From Treponema sp. (GTDB taxonomy: Bacteria; Spirochaetota; Spirochaetia; Treponematales; Treponemataceae), in NCBI GenBank assembly GCA_014804005.1, contig JAAVAP010000023.1, positions 28,272 through 92,271 on the forward strand: a DNA stretch of 64,000 nucleotides, given 5' to 3'. Numbering within the stretch: the stretch's first letter is position 1; each line of letters starts with the position of its first letter. Of this stretch, positions 51,717-61,624 are shown piece after piece. The notes under the pieces were generated by a model. The model was given only the letters and a program-made list of their open reading frames with translations, was not told the DNA's origin and did not search any database. The position numbers were made by a program, and so were the translations under genes.

Positions 51717-52922
51717 TTACTTTGCCTTTTTTCCAAACTCAACGCAAAGCCTATCGATTATATCGACCGCGACTTCGGCTTTTGTTTTTTTATCATATTC
51801 AATCGCGTTGTCCGCCGAAATGATTGCAACTTTGTTGTAGTCGCTGCAAAAAGTTGTGCCGTCGTTTCGAGTTGAATTAAGCACGATGAAATCAAGATTT
51901 TTTTCGGCCAACTTGCGCCGCGCATTTGCCGCTTCGTCATTTGTTTCAAGCGCAAAGCCCACGAGAATCTGCGTTTCGCCCTTTGCCTTTCCCAAAGCCT
52001 GAGCGATGTCGTGCGTGGGGCAAAGGCGCAAAACAAGGTCGTCTTTTTCGCGCTTGATTTTTTTTTCGGCAATTGTTTCAGGACGAAAATCTGCGACGGC
52101 GGCGCACAAAATTGCGGCATCGGCCTGCGGAAAAATCTCGGTTGCGGCATCGTACATTTCTTGGCAACTTTCCACATCGATGCGTCGAATTCCTGCGGAC
52201 GCTTTGAGCTGCACAGGGCCGCTTATCAGCGTAACTTGCGCGCCTCTTTTGCGGCATTCTTCTGCCAAAGCAAATCCCATTTTGCCGCTCGAATAATTTC
52301 CAATGAATCGCACGGGATCAATCTTTTCGTAAGTTGGACCGGCGGTAATCATAATTTTTTTACCCGCAAGCTTTTGCGAATTGTTGAAAAAATTTTTCAG
52401 CACTTCAACAATTGCTTCAGGCTCCTCCATTCGACCTTTGCCTTCCAATCCGCTGGCAAGAAATCCCGTTTGCGGTTCGATGAAATGATTTCCATACGAA
52501 CGAAGTTTTTCGATATTCGCCTGCGTCGAAGGATGCGCGTACATATCCAAATCCATCGCGGGCGCGATAAAAACAGGCGCTTTCATCGACAGGTATGTAG
52601 TCACGAGCATATTGTCGGCAACGCCGTTCGCAAACTTACCCAAAGTGGCCGCCGTGCATGGAGCGACGAGCATCGCGTCCGCCCACAATCCAAGGTCAAC
52701 ATGCGAATTCCATGTGCCATCGCGTCTGGAAAAAAATTCGCTCACCACGGGTTTGTGCGTCAAGGCGGACAAAGTTATTGGCGTAATGAATTCTTTTCCT
52801 GACGGCGTTATCACAACTTGCACTTCCGCCCCGCGCTTTATGAGTTCGCGTATAATCAGGCACGATTTGTATGCGGCGATACTTCCAGTAATGCCCAAAA
52901 CTATTTTTTTGCCATCCAGCAT
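51717..52922 (-). CDS. coaBC: Bifunctional phosphopantothenoylcysteine decarboxylase/synthetase
   Basis: The protein has 401 residues. The CoaC flavin part starts G-I-T-G-S-I-A-A-Y-K and contains the catalytic His and A-P-A-M-D-L-D-M. The CoaB part contains T-A-G-P-T-Y-E-K-I-D-P-V-R-F and N-Y-S-S-G-K-M-G. It carries out two steps of coenzyme A synthesis. It starts 33 nt after ilvB with a GGAG site, so the two form an operon. Confidence 0.94.
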   Translation of the reverse strand: MLDGKKIVLGITGSIAAYKSCLIIRELIKRGAEVQVVITPSGKEFITPITLSALTHKPVVSEFFSRRDGTWNSHVDLGLWADAMLVAPCTAATLGKFANGVADNMLVTTYLSMKAPVFIAPAMDLDMYAHPSTQANIEKLRSYGNHFIEPQTGFLASGLEGKGRMEEPEAIVEVLKNFFNNSQKLAGKKIMITAGPTYEKIDPVRFIGNYSSGKMGFALAEECRKRGAQVTLISGPVQLKASAGIRRIDVESCQEMYDAATEIFPQADAAILCAAVADFRPETIAEKKIKREKDDLVLRLCPTHDIAQALGKAKGETQILVGFALETNDEAANARRKLAEKNLDFIVLNSTRNDGTTFCSDYNKVAIISADNAIEYDKKTKAEVAVDIIDRLCVEFGKKAK

Positions 52923-52955
52923 TTTTTTCTCCGATTCAGCGACAATTTTAAACGT

Positions 52956-54689
52956 TCAATTCACAATCGCATCAATATTTGCGCGGCCAGCCATTACGAA
53001 AGGCAACACGTCTTCTTCCGCGTCAATTCGAACGCGCACGAAAAACGGCTTTTTATTTTTCGCAGCAAAAACAGTTTTTGACCAATCAGGATTTTCGTTC
53101 GCGTCCAACGCCTCGATTCCGAAGCCGCGCGCAATCGCAAGCAAATCAGGGCTTTTCGAAAAAATGCTCGCGCTGTAATTTTTTCCGAAAATATATTTTT
53201 GTTGCTGCCTCACCATTCCGAGCACGCCGTTTTCCAAAACGATTACCGTTACATTCAGTCCAAGTTCCGAAAGCGTCGCCAATTCCTGAATGTTCATCAT
53301 AATCGAGCCATCGCCAGAAAAGCAAATTATTTTTTTTTCGGGATTTGCCAAGGCCGCTCCAATGGCGGCAGGAAGCCCGAAGCCCATCGTGCCGAGCGAA
53401 GCCGAAGTCAAAAAAGTGCGCGTTTTCAAAACCGGAAAATATTGCGCCGCCCACATTTGGTGCTGGCCGACATCCGTGGTGATGATGAGATTTTCTTCGC
53501 TCGTGCCGGCGGCTTTTGCCAACGCGGGAATTTCCGAAATGAATTTTCTTGGATTTACCGAAGCGGAATTTTTCGCCGCGCCGCATTCAATCGAAAAAGT
53601 TTCTTTGCGCAATTTTGAATTTTTTTCGACCCAAGATTTTCTCGCCGCAATTTTTTCTTTTTTGAACGAAGATTTTTTTTCGCGCAAAAGTTCGTTCAAC
53701 AAACTGAACGCGCTTTCAATGTCGCAAACCAGCGAAAGATCGGCGCGAAAAATTTTGTTCACTTCGGCGGCATCAATATCGATGTGAATGATTTTCGCAT
53801 TCGGACAAAATTGCGTTCGCAATCCCACGGCTCGATCGTCAAAACGTGAGCCGCACGCAAAAACCAAATCGCTTTCGTGCATGGCTTGATTCGCGGCAAC
53901 GCTTCCGTGCATTCCGAGCATTCCCAAATACGCATCGTCATCTGCGCTCACTACGCCCAAGCCCATCAAGCTGGAAACCGCGCTCGCATCGTAAAGCCGC
54001 AAAAATTCGCGCACGAATTTTTCCCCCTCCTCAGAATTGCATCCGCCGCCCAAATAAAGCACTGGGCGTTCCGCCTGTGAAAGCGCATTCAAAATCGAAT
54101 CGAGCGTAGAAGCGATTTCTTTTTTTTGCGCATGAAAACGCGCGGATTTTTTTTCAAAACTGATTTTTGGCCACGAAGAAAATTCCACGATTTCTTCCTG
54201 AACATTGCGCGGAATGTCAAGCAGCACAGGCCCAGGCCGCCCGCTCGTGGCAATTTCAAACGCCTTTGGAATCACATCAAAAAGTTCTCGCGCGGATTTT
54301 ATCATCATGCTGTGTTTGGTAATCGGAAACGAAAGTCCGAACGTGTCCGCTTCCTGGAAAGAATCCGTCCCAATCATCGAAGTGTTCACTTGCCCCGTAA
54401 TCGCGACAATCGGAATTGAATCGCAACGAGCATCGGCAATCGCAGTAAGAAGATTCATCGCGCCAGGTCCGCTCGTGGCCATGCAAACGGCAGGAAGCCC
54501 CGTCGTGCGCGCCATTCCTTGCGCGATAAATCCAGCCGCCTGTTCCTGCCTCACAAGAATATGCCTGATTCCGCTTTTCGAAAGTTCGTCATAAAGCGGC
54601 AAAATCCAACCGCCCGGAATTCCTGCGACGGTATTTATTTTATGCATCTTCAAAAGTTCGCAAATAATTTGTGCACCATTTTTTTTCAT
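52956..54689 (-). CDS. ilvB: Acetolactate synthase large subunit
   Basis: The protein has 577 residues. It has the catalytic Glu in V-R-Q-E-Q-A-A-G-F, G-P-G-A-M-N, and the thiamine-diphosphate motif G-D-G-S-I-M-M-N. It condenses pyruvate to acetolactate for valine and leucine synthesis. No ilvN regulatory subunit is adjacent, so its feedback control must come from elsewhere. The start is ATG 54689; the upstream extension lies in the promoter. Confidence 0.88.
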   Translation of the reverse strand: MKKNGAQIICELLKMHKINTVAGIPGGWILPLYDELSKSGIRHILVRQEQAAGFIAQGMARTTGLPAVCMATSGPGAMNLLTAIADARCDSIPIVAITGQVNTSMIGTDSFQEADTFGLSFPITKHSMMIKSARELFDVIPKAFEIATSGRPGPVLLDIPRNVQEEIVEFSSWPKISFEKKSARFHAQKKEIASTLDSILNALSQAERPVLYLGGGCNSEEGEKFVREFLRLYDASAVSSLMGLGVVSADDDAYLGMLGMHGSVAANQAMHESDLVFACGSRFDDRAVGLRTQFCPNAKIIHIDIDAAEVNKIFRADLSLVCDIESAFSLLNELLREKKSSFKKEKIAARKSWVEKNSKLRKETFSIECGAAKNSASVNPRKFISEIPALAKAAGTSEENLIITTDVGQHQMWAAQYFPVLKTRTFLTSASLGTMGFGLPAAIGAALANPEKKIICFSGDGSIMMNIQELATLSELGLNVTVIVLENGVLGMVRQQQKYIFGKNYSASIFSKSPDLLAIARGFGIEALDANENPDWSKTVFAAKNKKPFFVRVRIDAEEDVLPFVMAGRANIDAIVN

Positions 54690-54695
54690 ATTTAC

Positions 54696-54724
54696 ATTAT
54701 AAGAATTATTTTGCGGAATGTAAA
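54696..54724 (-). promoter_or_regulatory. ilvB promoter
   Basis: TTTACA (54724-54719), 17 bp, TATAAT (54701-54696), 6 nt to the ATG. It is divergent from the cupin promoter. Confidence 0.75.
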
Positions 54725-54761
54725 GTGCGAAAAATATTGCGCTGGCTTTGCGCGGAATTTC

Positions 54762-54790
54762 TTGCTTTTTCCCCAAATTCGCGATAAAAT
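54762..54790 (+). promoter_or_regulatory. Promoter of the cupin gene
   Basis: TTGCTT (54762-54767), 17 bp, TAAAAT (54785-54790), then 7 nt to the ATG. Confidence 0.6.
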
Positions 54791-54797
54791 AAATTCC

Positions 54798-55127
54798 ATG
54801 AAAATTGATTTTGAAAAAATTCCGCAGAATGTTATCGCAAATTTCAAGGGCGGCGAAAAAAATTTTATCGCAAAAATGTACACCTATCCTTCTATCAAAA
54901 TTATGCACGGCAGGCTTGAAGACGGCGCCACGATCGGATTTCACACGCACGAAACTTCAAGCGAAATAATTTTCGTTTTGGAAGGCAGCGGAAAAGTCGT
55001 TTGCGATAGCGGCGAAGAAATTTTGAAAGCCGGCGATTGCCATTATTGTCCAAAAGGCTGTGGCCATTCTTTGCAAAGTCCTGCGGGCGGCTTCATAGAT
55101 TTTTTTGCCGTCGTGCCCGAATTGTAG
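54798..55127 (+). CDS. Cupin-domain protein
   Basis: The protein has 109 residues forming one small beta-barrel cupin. The metal-site motifs are visible: G-F-H-T-H-E-T-S-S-E at residues 48-57 and H-S at C-G-H-S-L-Q near residue 94. The ligand or reaction is unknown. It starts MKIDFEKIPQNVI without a ribosome site. Confidence 0.8.
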   Translation: MKIDFEKIPQNVIANFKGGEKNFIAKMYTYPSIKIMHGRLEDGATIGFHTHETSSEIIFVLEGSGKVVCDSGEEILKAGDCHYCPKGCGHSLQSPAGGFIDFFAVVPEL

Positions 55128-55134
55128 CTGCTTC

Positions 55135-55163
55135 TTGCGCTGATTGATTTTTTCCATTACAAT
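55135..55163 (+). promoter_or_regulatory. Promoter of the NFACT gene
   Basis: TTGCGC (55135-55140), 17 bp, TACAAT (55158-55163), then 6 nt to the ATG at 55170. Confidence 0.7.
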
Positions 55164-55169
55164 GATTTT

Positions 55170-56657
55170 ATGTCGCTAAATTGCAACGAAATAAATTTGA
55201 TTTTGGAAGAACTCAATTTGCAGGGCGCATTCATTCAGGACATTATTCAGCCTGGCTTCGACACGATTGCGTTTTACATTTACAAAAACGGCGCGGCAAA
55301 AACAATTTTGATTTGCACGGCGAACGGCGCGTGCCGTCTGAACGAAACTCGTCGAAAAATTCCAAAAAATAAAAAGCCTTTGCGATTCATGGAATTCCTG
55401 AAATCGAAAATCAAAGGCGCGAAAATTCTTTCGTGCAAACAAATCAATTTTGACAGAATCATAAAAATGGAGCTGGCGCATTCGGACGAAAAATACACAA
55501 TGTACATTCGTTTGTGGAGCGCGAATTCAAACGTGATTTTGTGCGACAAGGACGACAACATTTTGGACACGATGTTTCGCCGTCCACAAAAAAATGAAAT
55601 TACTGGCGGAAAATTTTTTCTGCCCGAACAAAAAAAAGATTTGCAAATTGAATCGATTTTGGAAAAATTTCCGATCCGCGAATTTCCAGAATTGAAAGAA
55701 TTTTTTTCCGAAAAAAATCAACACACTTCGGCGCAAGATTTCGAGCAAATTTCATTCAACCAAAAAATCGATGTTTGGTACGCCGAGCATGCGACGAGCC
55801 TTTCGCGCGAAGCACTTTTGGAAAAAGCGAAAAAATGGTACGAAGCGCATCATTCTCGCCAAAGTGCCGCGCTTGAACGCTTGGAAAAAAAGCGTTTGGA
55901 TTTTTCTGCCTCGGCGGAAAAAAAACATTTCGGCGATTTGATTTTGGCAAACGCTCATTTGTTCGGCGAAGCAGATTCGCAAGATTTTTTGGAATGCGAA
56001 GATTATGAAACTGGCGAAATTGTGCGAATAAAAATCGACCCGAAAAAATCCGCGCAGGAAAACGCCGCAGAATATTACGCGATTTACAAAAAAGAATTGA
56101 GCGGCGCGGAAGCGCTCAAAACTGAAATTGAACTTGCGAAGAAAAAAATCGAGTCGCTCGAAAAAGTTTACCAAGAAATTTTGGCAGAAAAAAATCCAAT
56201 GAAAGTCGAGCAACTTTTGCGGCAAAGTTCCACGCCAAAGCAAAAGCAAAAAAAATCGCATCCCGGACTCGACTACACTGTGAACGGTTGGTACATTTTG
56301 GTGGGGCGCGATGCCAATGAAAACGACGAGCTTTTGCGCCATCACGTTCGCGGAAATGATATGTGGCTTCACACGCGCGATACCCCAGGGGGGTATGTTT
56401 TCATAAAGTGCCGCGCAGGGAAAACCATTCCGCTGGACATTTTGCTGGACGCAGGAAATCTCGCGCTTTATTTTTCCAAGGCACGCGCAGCGGGCAAAGC
56501 GGACTTGTATTACACCGAAGTGAAATATTTGCGACGCGCAAAAAACGGTCCGAAAGGCTTGGTGATTCCGACGCACGAAAAAAATCTCAACGTTGTGCTA
56601 GACAAAAATCGTCTTGCGCGTCTTGAAGCGATTCGGCAGGAAAACGCCGCAATTTAA
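55170..56657 (+). CDS. NFACT-family protein (RqcH/fibronectin-binding-like)
   Basis: The protein has 495 residues. The NFACT-N domain is at residues 1-200, a coiled-coil stretch follows (about 225-355), and the NFACT-R/DUF814 domain is at residues 375-470 (D-M-W-L-H-T-R-D-T-P-G-G-Y and Y-Y-T-E-V-K-Y-L). RqcH homologues rescue stalled 50S subunits by adding alanine tails; a surface-adhesin role is also claimed for relatives. No signal peptide is present. Slightly shorter than typical family members. Confidence 0.85.
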   Translation: MSLNCNEINLILEELNLQGAFIQDIIQPGFDTIAFYIYKNGAAKTILICTANGACRLNETRRKIPKNKKPLRFMEFLKSKIKGAKILSCKQINFDRIIKMELAHSDEKYTMYIRLWSANSNVILCDKDDNILDTMFRRPQKNEITGGKFFLPEQKKDLQIESILEKFPIREFPELKEFFSEKNQHTSAQDFEQISFNQKIDVWYAEHATSLSREALLEKAKKWYEAHHSRQSAALERLEKKRLDFSASAEKKHFGDLILANAHLFGEADSQDFLECEDYETGEIVRIKIDPKKSAQENAAEYYAIYKKELSGAEALKTEIELAKKKIESLEKVYQEILAEKNPMKVEQLLRQSSTPKQKQKKSHPGLDYTVNGWYILVGRDANENDELLRHHVRGNDMWLHTRDTPGGYVFIKCRAGKTIPLDILLDAGNLALYFSKARAAGKADLYYTEVKYLRRAKNGPKGLVIPTHEKNLNVVLDKNRLARLEAIRQENAAI

Positions 56658-56693
56658 AAATCCGCATGAAAATTTTGTGCGAAAAATTTTCGA

Positions 56694-56722
56694 TTGCTTT
56701 TTTTTGAAAAAGTCCTTATAAT
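56694..56722 (+). promoter_or_regulatory. metF promoter
   Basis: TTGCTT (56694-56699), 17 bp, TATAAT (56717-56722), then 7 nt to the ATG at 56730. The TTG of the -35 also opens the ORF and is not a start. Confidence 0.75.
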
Positions 56723-56729
56723 TGAAACA

Positions 56730-57608
56730 ATGAAAATTACCGAAATTTTGAAATCAAAAAAACTCACTTTTTCATTTGAAGTTTTTCCGCCAAAGCAAGA
56801 TGGCAATTTTGATTCCGTCGCAAAAACTGCGAAGACGCTCACCGAACTTTCGCCCGACTGGATCAGCGTAACTTACGGCGCGGGCGGCGCAACGCAAAGC
56901 AATACAATCGAAATTTCAAAATTCATTCAAAAGCAAAATGTCAGCGCGCTCACTCACCTCACTTGCATAAACGCGACAAAAGAAAGTTTGGAAGCGACAT
57001 TGCAAAAAATGCAAGAAGCGGGCGTGAAAAATATTTTGGCGTTGCGCGGCGATATTCCAAACGGAATGACTTTCGAGCAGGCGACGCAAGGCGGCTACAA
57101 GCATGCTTCGGATCTTGTGCCGCTTCTCAAGGAAAAAGGATTTTGCGTCGGCGGCGCGTGTTATCCCGAAGGCCACATCGAATCCGCAAATCGCATCGAC
57201 GACATCGAGCGGCTCAAATTCAAAGTCGATGCCGGCGTGGATTTTTTGACGACGCAAATGTTTTTTGACAACGACATGCTCTACAGTTTTTTGTACCGCC
57301 TCGAATCTTCGGGAATTCATTTGCCGGTGTTTCCTGGAATCATGCCGATTACAAGCGTCACGCAAATCCCGAAAATGATTCGCCTTTCAAACGCCTACAT
57401 TCCAAAAAAACTTTTGGCGATTTGCGACACTTTCGGCTCTTCGCCCGAAGCGTTGCGCCAAGCTGGAATTGCGTATGCCACCGACCAAATAATTGATTTG
57501 ATTTCAAACGGAATTCGAGGAATCCACATTTACACGATGAACAAAAGCGAAATCGCAAAATCAATCGTGGCGAATTTGCGCGACATCATCAACGCGAGCA
57601 ACCAATGA
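56730..57608 (+). CDS. metF: Methylenetetrahydrofolate reductase
   Basis: The protein has 292 residues with the TIM-barrel motifs F-S-F-E-V-F-P-P-K, T-Y-G-A-G-G-A-T, L-A-L-R-G-D-I-P and T-Q-M-F-F-D. It reduces methylene-THF to methyl-THF for methionine synthesis, complementing metY. Leaderless in architecture. Its stop overlaps the next start (ATGA). Confidence 0.95.
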   Translation: MKITEILKSKKLTFSFEVFPPKQDGNFDSVAKTAKTLTELSPDWISVTYGAGGATQSNTIEISKFIQKQNVSALTHLTCINATKESLEATLQKMQEAGVKNILALRGDIPNGMTFEQATQGGYKHASDLVPLLKEKGFCVGGACYPEGHIESANRIDDIERLKFKVDAGVDFLTTQMFFDNDMLYSFLYRLESSGIHLPVFPGIMPITSVTQIPKMIRLSNAYIPKKLLAICDTFGSSPEALRQAGIAYATDQIIDLISNGIRGIHIYTMNKSEIAKSIVANLRDIINASNQ

Positions 57609-58537
57609 AAAAGCAAAAAATTTCATCGCGAGATTTCGAAGCCAGCGAAACACAATCGATAAAAAATTTTTCTCCGCTGCCCACTTGGATCGCAAGCCTC
57701 ACGCATCCGAAAATTGTTCCGCACACAATCGCATACATCCACGCGGTAACGGCGGATTTTTTTGGCATTCAATTTTTGCGAAAACTCAAATTGGCGCGCA
57801 TTCCGATTTTGAATGTGGAAACGCCGCTCGACAATAAAGTTCCGTTCGTGCCGCAATGCATTAACGACTATTTGGGTTTCGTGAATTTTTGGATTCGTCC
57901 GCTCGCGATGCTGATAAAAATTCTCGGCACGAAAAAAGCCGCGCCGTATTTGGCGAAATATTTTTCGCTGCTGAGAAAATCCTACAAGTATGCATCGCAA
58001 ATCTACAGATTCTGCATGACCACGACGAACCGCCCGCTTTACAAAAAACGAACTTCTTTCGTAGTCATGCGCATGCTCGATCCGCATTATTTGTGCGTCC
58101 CCTCCCTGCACATTGCGATCGTGATTTTGTGCTACGCTTTTTTCCGCGATGTTTTGCAAAAAGAAAATTTCACTCGCGAGCAGCGTGAATTGTGGACGCG
58201 CGAAATTTACGAAGGCGCAATCAAAATTGCCGAAACAGTTTTATACGTGAAGCAGCACAGCGTAAATTGCATTCCCGCCGCGCTTTATATGATGACGAAA
58301 ATTTTGCCGAAAAATTTTTCCGAAAACGATGCGCAAAAATTTTTGGACGACATGTTCATCACGCGCGACAATATTTCAGAAAGCTCGCGCGAAGAAATCG
58401 TGAATTACATGAAAGACATTTTCGCACGATTTTACGAAGAAGGAAAAAATTCCGCCGAATGGAATTTGCCGATAAAAAATTGGATGAAAGAATACGCGCG
58501 GAAAACGGAGCAATTGAATTTGTTTTTTGGAAGATAG
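57605..58537 (+). CDS. Conserved protein of unknown function, downstream of metF
   Basis: The protein has 310 residues. There is no clean signal peptide; hydrophobic stretches occur near residues 95-115 and 165-185. A P-S-L-H-I-A-I segment near residue 160 and a V-K-Q-H-S-V-N-C segment near residue 215 faintly resemble a PAP2 phosphatase's two catalytic histidines, but the K-x6-R-P motif is not obvious. It overlaps metF by 4 nt and is translationally coupled to it. Confidence 0.55.
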   Translation: MKKQKISSRDFEASETQSIKNFSPLPTWIASLTHPKIVPHTIAYIHAVTADFFGIQFLRKLKLARIPILNVETPLDNKVPFVPQCINDYLGFVNFWIRPLAMLIKILGTKKAAPYLAKYFSLLRKSYKYASQIYRFCMTTTNRPLYKKRTSFVVMRMLDPHYLCVPSLHIAIVILCYAFFRDVLQKENFTREQRELWTREIYEGAIKIAETVLYVKQHSVNCIPAALYMMTKILPKNFSENDAQKFLDDMFITRDNISESSREEIVNYMKDIFARFYEEGKNSAEWNLPIKNWMKEYARKTEQLNLFFGR

Positions 58538-58619
58538 AATTTTTGACAAGGATGATTTTTTTCAAAAATTTAACTTTGAGCGCGCGAGCACTTTTATAAG
58601 ATTTTTTCACGGCGGCTAA

Positions 58620-58660
58620 AAAGGGAAAAGGACACCTTGGCAAGGTTTCCTTTTCCCTTT
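58620..58660. terminator. Long bidirectional terminator hairpin
   Basis: A 13-bp perfect outer stem (58620-58632 with 58648-58660) encloses an inner ACCTT/AAGGT stem, between convergent genes. Confidence 0.8.
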
Positions 58661-58704
58661 CAAACCTTTTTTCTTCCAAACGAATTTTGCTGTTCCCCGC
58701 GCCC

Positions 58705-60540
58705 TTACTCAAACGAATTGATGAACGCGGCGTGGTTTTCGTAGTCGTACACCACAAAGCCGTCAGCATCATATATGATATTGCCACGAAGAAGCGCGGG
58801 ATTCTCAGGTGTATTCTTAACATCGTCCGCGGCCATTAGCAAGAACACGCGGTTTTCGCCGTTATAGCCCGGGTCATAGTACCGGCGCGGCGTGAGCCAC
58901 TTTGAACGCCAGTACGAATCCGAAAGAATCTTCGAGCCGTCATCCGCCTCCGTGTCTTTCAGAATCGCGACCTCAAGCTTTCCGTTCGAGAGAAACCATG
59001 CAGGATTCGCGTAACTGAAAAACGCATAGCCGAACGAATAGCCATTTTCGACAAGGAAATCGCACGTCTTCCGAAAGCCTGCCGTATCGTCCTTTGACTG
59101 AAACACCGACCACGCACCAAACGCATTTGTCAGCACAAGAATCACAAAACTGACCCCGAGGACATACCGATGCAAGCCCGGAATTCGCCTGTCACGAAGC
59201 ACGAGCGCAAGAACCGGAACGAATATGGCAATCGTCGTGCACAAAAAACGGGCAACCATCTCCGTGCAGATATTGATGTACAACGTGAACGCGCAGAGAA
59301 AAACCACGAACCGCAGGAACGAAGTCTCCGCCACCGAGTTTTCCCGCCGAATATGGACGACGAACAGTATCGTTCCCACGACCGCCACCACGCCGAGGAG
59401 CACCGTCGCAAATCCCGCCGGAGTCAAGACGCTCGCGTTGCTGTTGTATCCCGCGACCTCAAGAATCATGTCGATAACGCCGGTCACCGTCGCCTCGCCG
59501 AGCGGAAGAAAACGGATTTTGTTATAATTCTTGACCGAATAGAGATTCGCAAGCACCAGCGTGTTTACCACATAGCCGAGCACACACACGGCACAGCCGA
59601 GCCCCGCCCAAAATGTCTCACGGTCATGCTCAAAAAGCGCACGGGCGCGCAGTTCGTTCGCCGCCCGGTACTGGAGCAAGATTTTCCTGCCGATTACGAC
59701 CGCCGCAAGCGGAAAAATGAAATTCAAGAAATAACGGATGCTGCCAAGCCCGCCGCAGAACGCAAGGAACAGGAACAGCCCCGCAAAAATTCTCCGCCGC
59801 AGCGGCGAAATATCCGCAAACGAAAGCCGCAGGAAAAGCCCCACGTAGAAAAAGCAGATCGCGATATGCGGAGCGTAGAAACTCCCGAAATGCACATGCG
59901 TCCACATCGATCGTGAGACGGGACAGATGATAAGCAGCCCGCACAACAGGATGAGCCACCGCTTTTCAATCCCGAACGACGACACGAGAAACAGCGTAGC
60001 AAGGAAAAGCACGGCTATCGTCGTCATGGTCGTAATCGTCTTGATAAGCGCGAGATTCTGCGTAAAGAAGAAAAGCGGCGACGCAATAAGCTCCGTGTTC
60101 AGTATGCGGATTTCGGTCGAATAATACCAAGAACGAGGCATAAAATTTTTTCGCAGGAAACACTCGCGCGCAAGCAGATATTCGCTCGCGTCGTCAGCGT
60201 CAAAATGGATTCCGCCGTAACGATACGTCACATACGCCGTGACAAAAAATGCGCACACAATGTACGCCCAAATCAGCACATTCTTTTGACGATCCGAAAA
60301 TTTGAGGAACACAAGCGACGTAACGACAATCGCGATGAAAATCGGAAACGAGATGAGCGACACAATCGACTCAAAATATGCCGCATGGTCGAACGTCCGG
60401 TGAAAGACATTTGCCTCAAGGAATTCGGGAAGCCACCGCACAATCTGCGGCGTCAAAAGGACAACTGCTCCGCCAATCATAAGCCCCGCTAGCGAAAGCG
60501 CAAACATCACCGCTCCCGTATTTTTGGAAAACTGTTTCAT
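58705..60540 (-). CDS. Membrane glycosyltransferase (Gtr/GT-C-like)
   Basis: The protein has 611 residues with about eleven hydrophobic helices. A periplasmic loop has I-H-F-D-A-D-D-A-S-E-Y near residue 115, like the acidic loop of GT-C enzymes, and a soluble C-terminal domain begins near residue 500. It pairs with the GtrB-like gene at 60668. G/C-rich like 33.5-38.4 kb, unlike its neighbours. ATG 60540 is behind GGAG. Confidence 0.7.
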   Translation of the reverse strand: MKQFSKNTGAVMFALSLAGLMIGGAVVLLTPQIVRWLPEFLEANVFHRTFDHAAYFESIVSLISFPIFIAIVVTSLVFLKFSDRQKNVLIWAYIVCAFFVTAYVTYRYGGIHFDADDASEYLLARECFLRKNFMPRSWYYSTEIRILNTELIASPLFFFTQNLALIKTITTMTTIAVLFLATLFLVSSFGIEKRWLILLCGLLIICPVSRSMWTHVHFGSFYAPHIAICFFYVGLFLRLSFADISPLRRRIFAGLFLFLAFCGGLGSIRYFLNFIFPLAAVVIGRKILLQYRAANELRARALFEHDRETFWAGLGCAVCVLGYVVNTLVLANLYSVKNYNKIRFLPLGEATVTGVIDMILEVAGYNSNASVLTPAGFATVLLGVVAVVGTILFVVHIRRENSVAETSFLRFVVFLCAFTLYINICTEMVARFLCTTIAIFVPVLALVLRDRRIPGLHRYVLGVSFVILVLTNAFGAWSVFQSKDDTAGFRKTCDFLVENGYSFGYAFFSYANPAWFLSNGKLEVAILKDTEADDGSKILSDSYWRSKWLTPRRYYDPGYNGENRVFLLMAADDVKNTPENPALLRGNIIYDADGFVVYDYENHAAFINSFE

Positions 60541-60667
60541 ACCTGCTCCATAGAAAAAAATATGCGCCGACCAAGTACAAGTCAGGCAAACGTCGTCATA
60601 ACGTTTCGTTCTTTAATCTAACATTATTTTTAGAAAGCCCCCGCTGTGCAATACGCCCCCGAAAAAC

Positions 60668-61624
60668 CTACGCCGCATCCCATGTGCGCTTGTCCACAAT
60701 GTAGCGCGGGCGAGCCTTTGTTTCTAAATACGTCTTTCCAATGTATTCTCCCAATATTCCAAGGCAAATAAGTTGAATTCCGCCAATAAAACAAGAGACG
60801 CAAAACATGCTCGCCCAGCCTTCCACCGTCTTCCTCACAAACCAGCAGAACAAAGTCCAAAGAACGCCAAAAAAACTGGCAAAAGAAACGCCGAATCCAA
60901 GGAACATAACGAAGCGAAGCGGTTTTATGCTCAGGCTCGTAATTCCAGTTACAGCCAAAGAAATCATTTTTGAAAGCGGATAATGCGAAACTCCCGCAAT
61001 GCGCTCCTTTCTTTCGTAATAGACGCATGTGCTTTTAAATCCCACAAGCGGAAACATGCCGCGCAAAAACAGATTGACTTCATGAAAGTTTGCAAATTCT
61101 TTCAAGACACGTGAGGAAACGAGCCGATAGTCAGCATGATTGTAAATAATTTCGCCGTCAGTCAAAGCATTCATCAACTTGTAAAATGTCTGCGCAGTGA
61201 ACCGTTTGAAGAAAGCATCGCGCTTTCGGCTGTTTCTCACACCGAACACAACTTCAAATCCTTCCAGACGCTTGTCAATCATTTTTTCTACCGCAGCAAT
61301 GTCATCCTGCCCGTCGCAATCCGCAGAAATGGTGATGTCGGCAAATTCCTTCGCTTCCATAAGCCCGGCAAGAAGAGCGTTCTGATGCCCGCGATTCGTG
61401 CTGAGCGACATTCCAAGAAAATGCTCGTCCTTCTTCGCAAGGTCGGAAATGACATTCCATGTTCCGTCCGAACTTCCGTCATCGACAAAAAGAATGCGCG
61501 ACCTTCCGTCAATTTTTCCCTTTTTAATCAAATCCGCAAGCGTTTCGAAAAACATCCCAGATGTGCTAGGAAGCACCGATTCCTCGTTATAGCAAGGAAT
61601 CACCAAATAAAGAATTTCAGCCAT
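60668..61624 (-). CDS. GtrB-type polyprenyl-phosphate glycosyltransferase
   Basis: The protein has 318 residues. The GT2 domain (L-V-I-P-C-Y-N-E-E-S, F-V-D-D-G-S-S-D-G, S-A-D-C-D-G-Q-D-D) is followed by two membrane helices near residues 230-255 and 265-295. It makes the lipid-linked sugar, presumably for the Gtr-like gene 127 nt downstream. No homopolymer tract is present, unlike its relative at 34383. Confidence 0.88.
   Translation of the reverse strand: MAEILYLVIPCYNEESVLPSTSGMFFETLADLIKKGKIDGRSRILFVDDGSSDGTWNVISDLAKKDEHFLGMSLSTNRGHQNALLAGLMEAKEFADITISADCDGQDDIAAVEKMIDKRLEGFEVVFGVRNSRKRDAFFKRFTAQTFYKLMNALTDGEIIYNHADYRLVSSRVLKEFANFHEVNLFLRGMFPLVGFKSTCVYYERKERIAGVSHYPLSKMISLAVTGITSLSIKPLRFVMFLGFGVSFASFFGVLWTLFCWFVRKTVEGWASMFCVSCFIGGIQLICLGILGEYIGKTYLETKARPRYIVDKRTWDAA

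Noticed and set aside
56385..56400. Another possible phase-variable G tract in the NFACT gene
   Set aside because: The run is only six Gs, with four Cs just before; this is too short to expect high-rate slippage.
57605..58537. PAP2 phosphatase
   Set aside because: Two histidine-containing segments are suggestive, but the K-x6-R-P motif and the expected helix layout are not clear.
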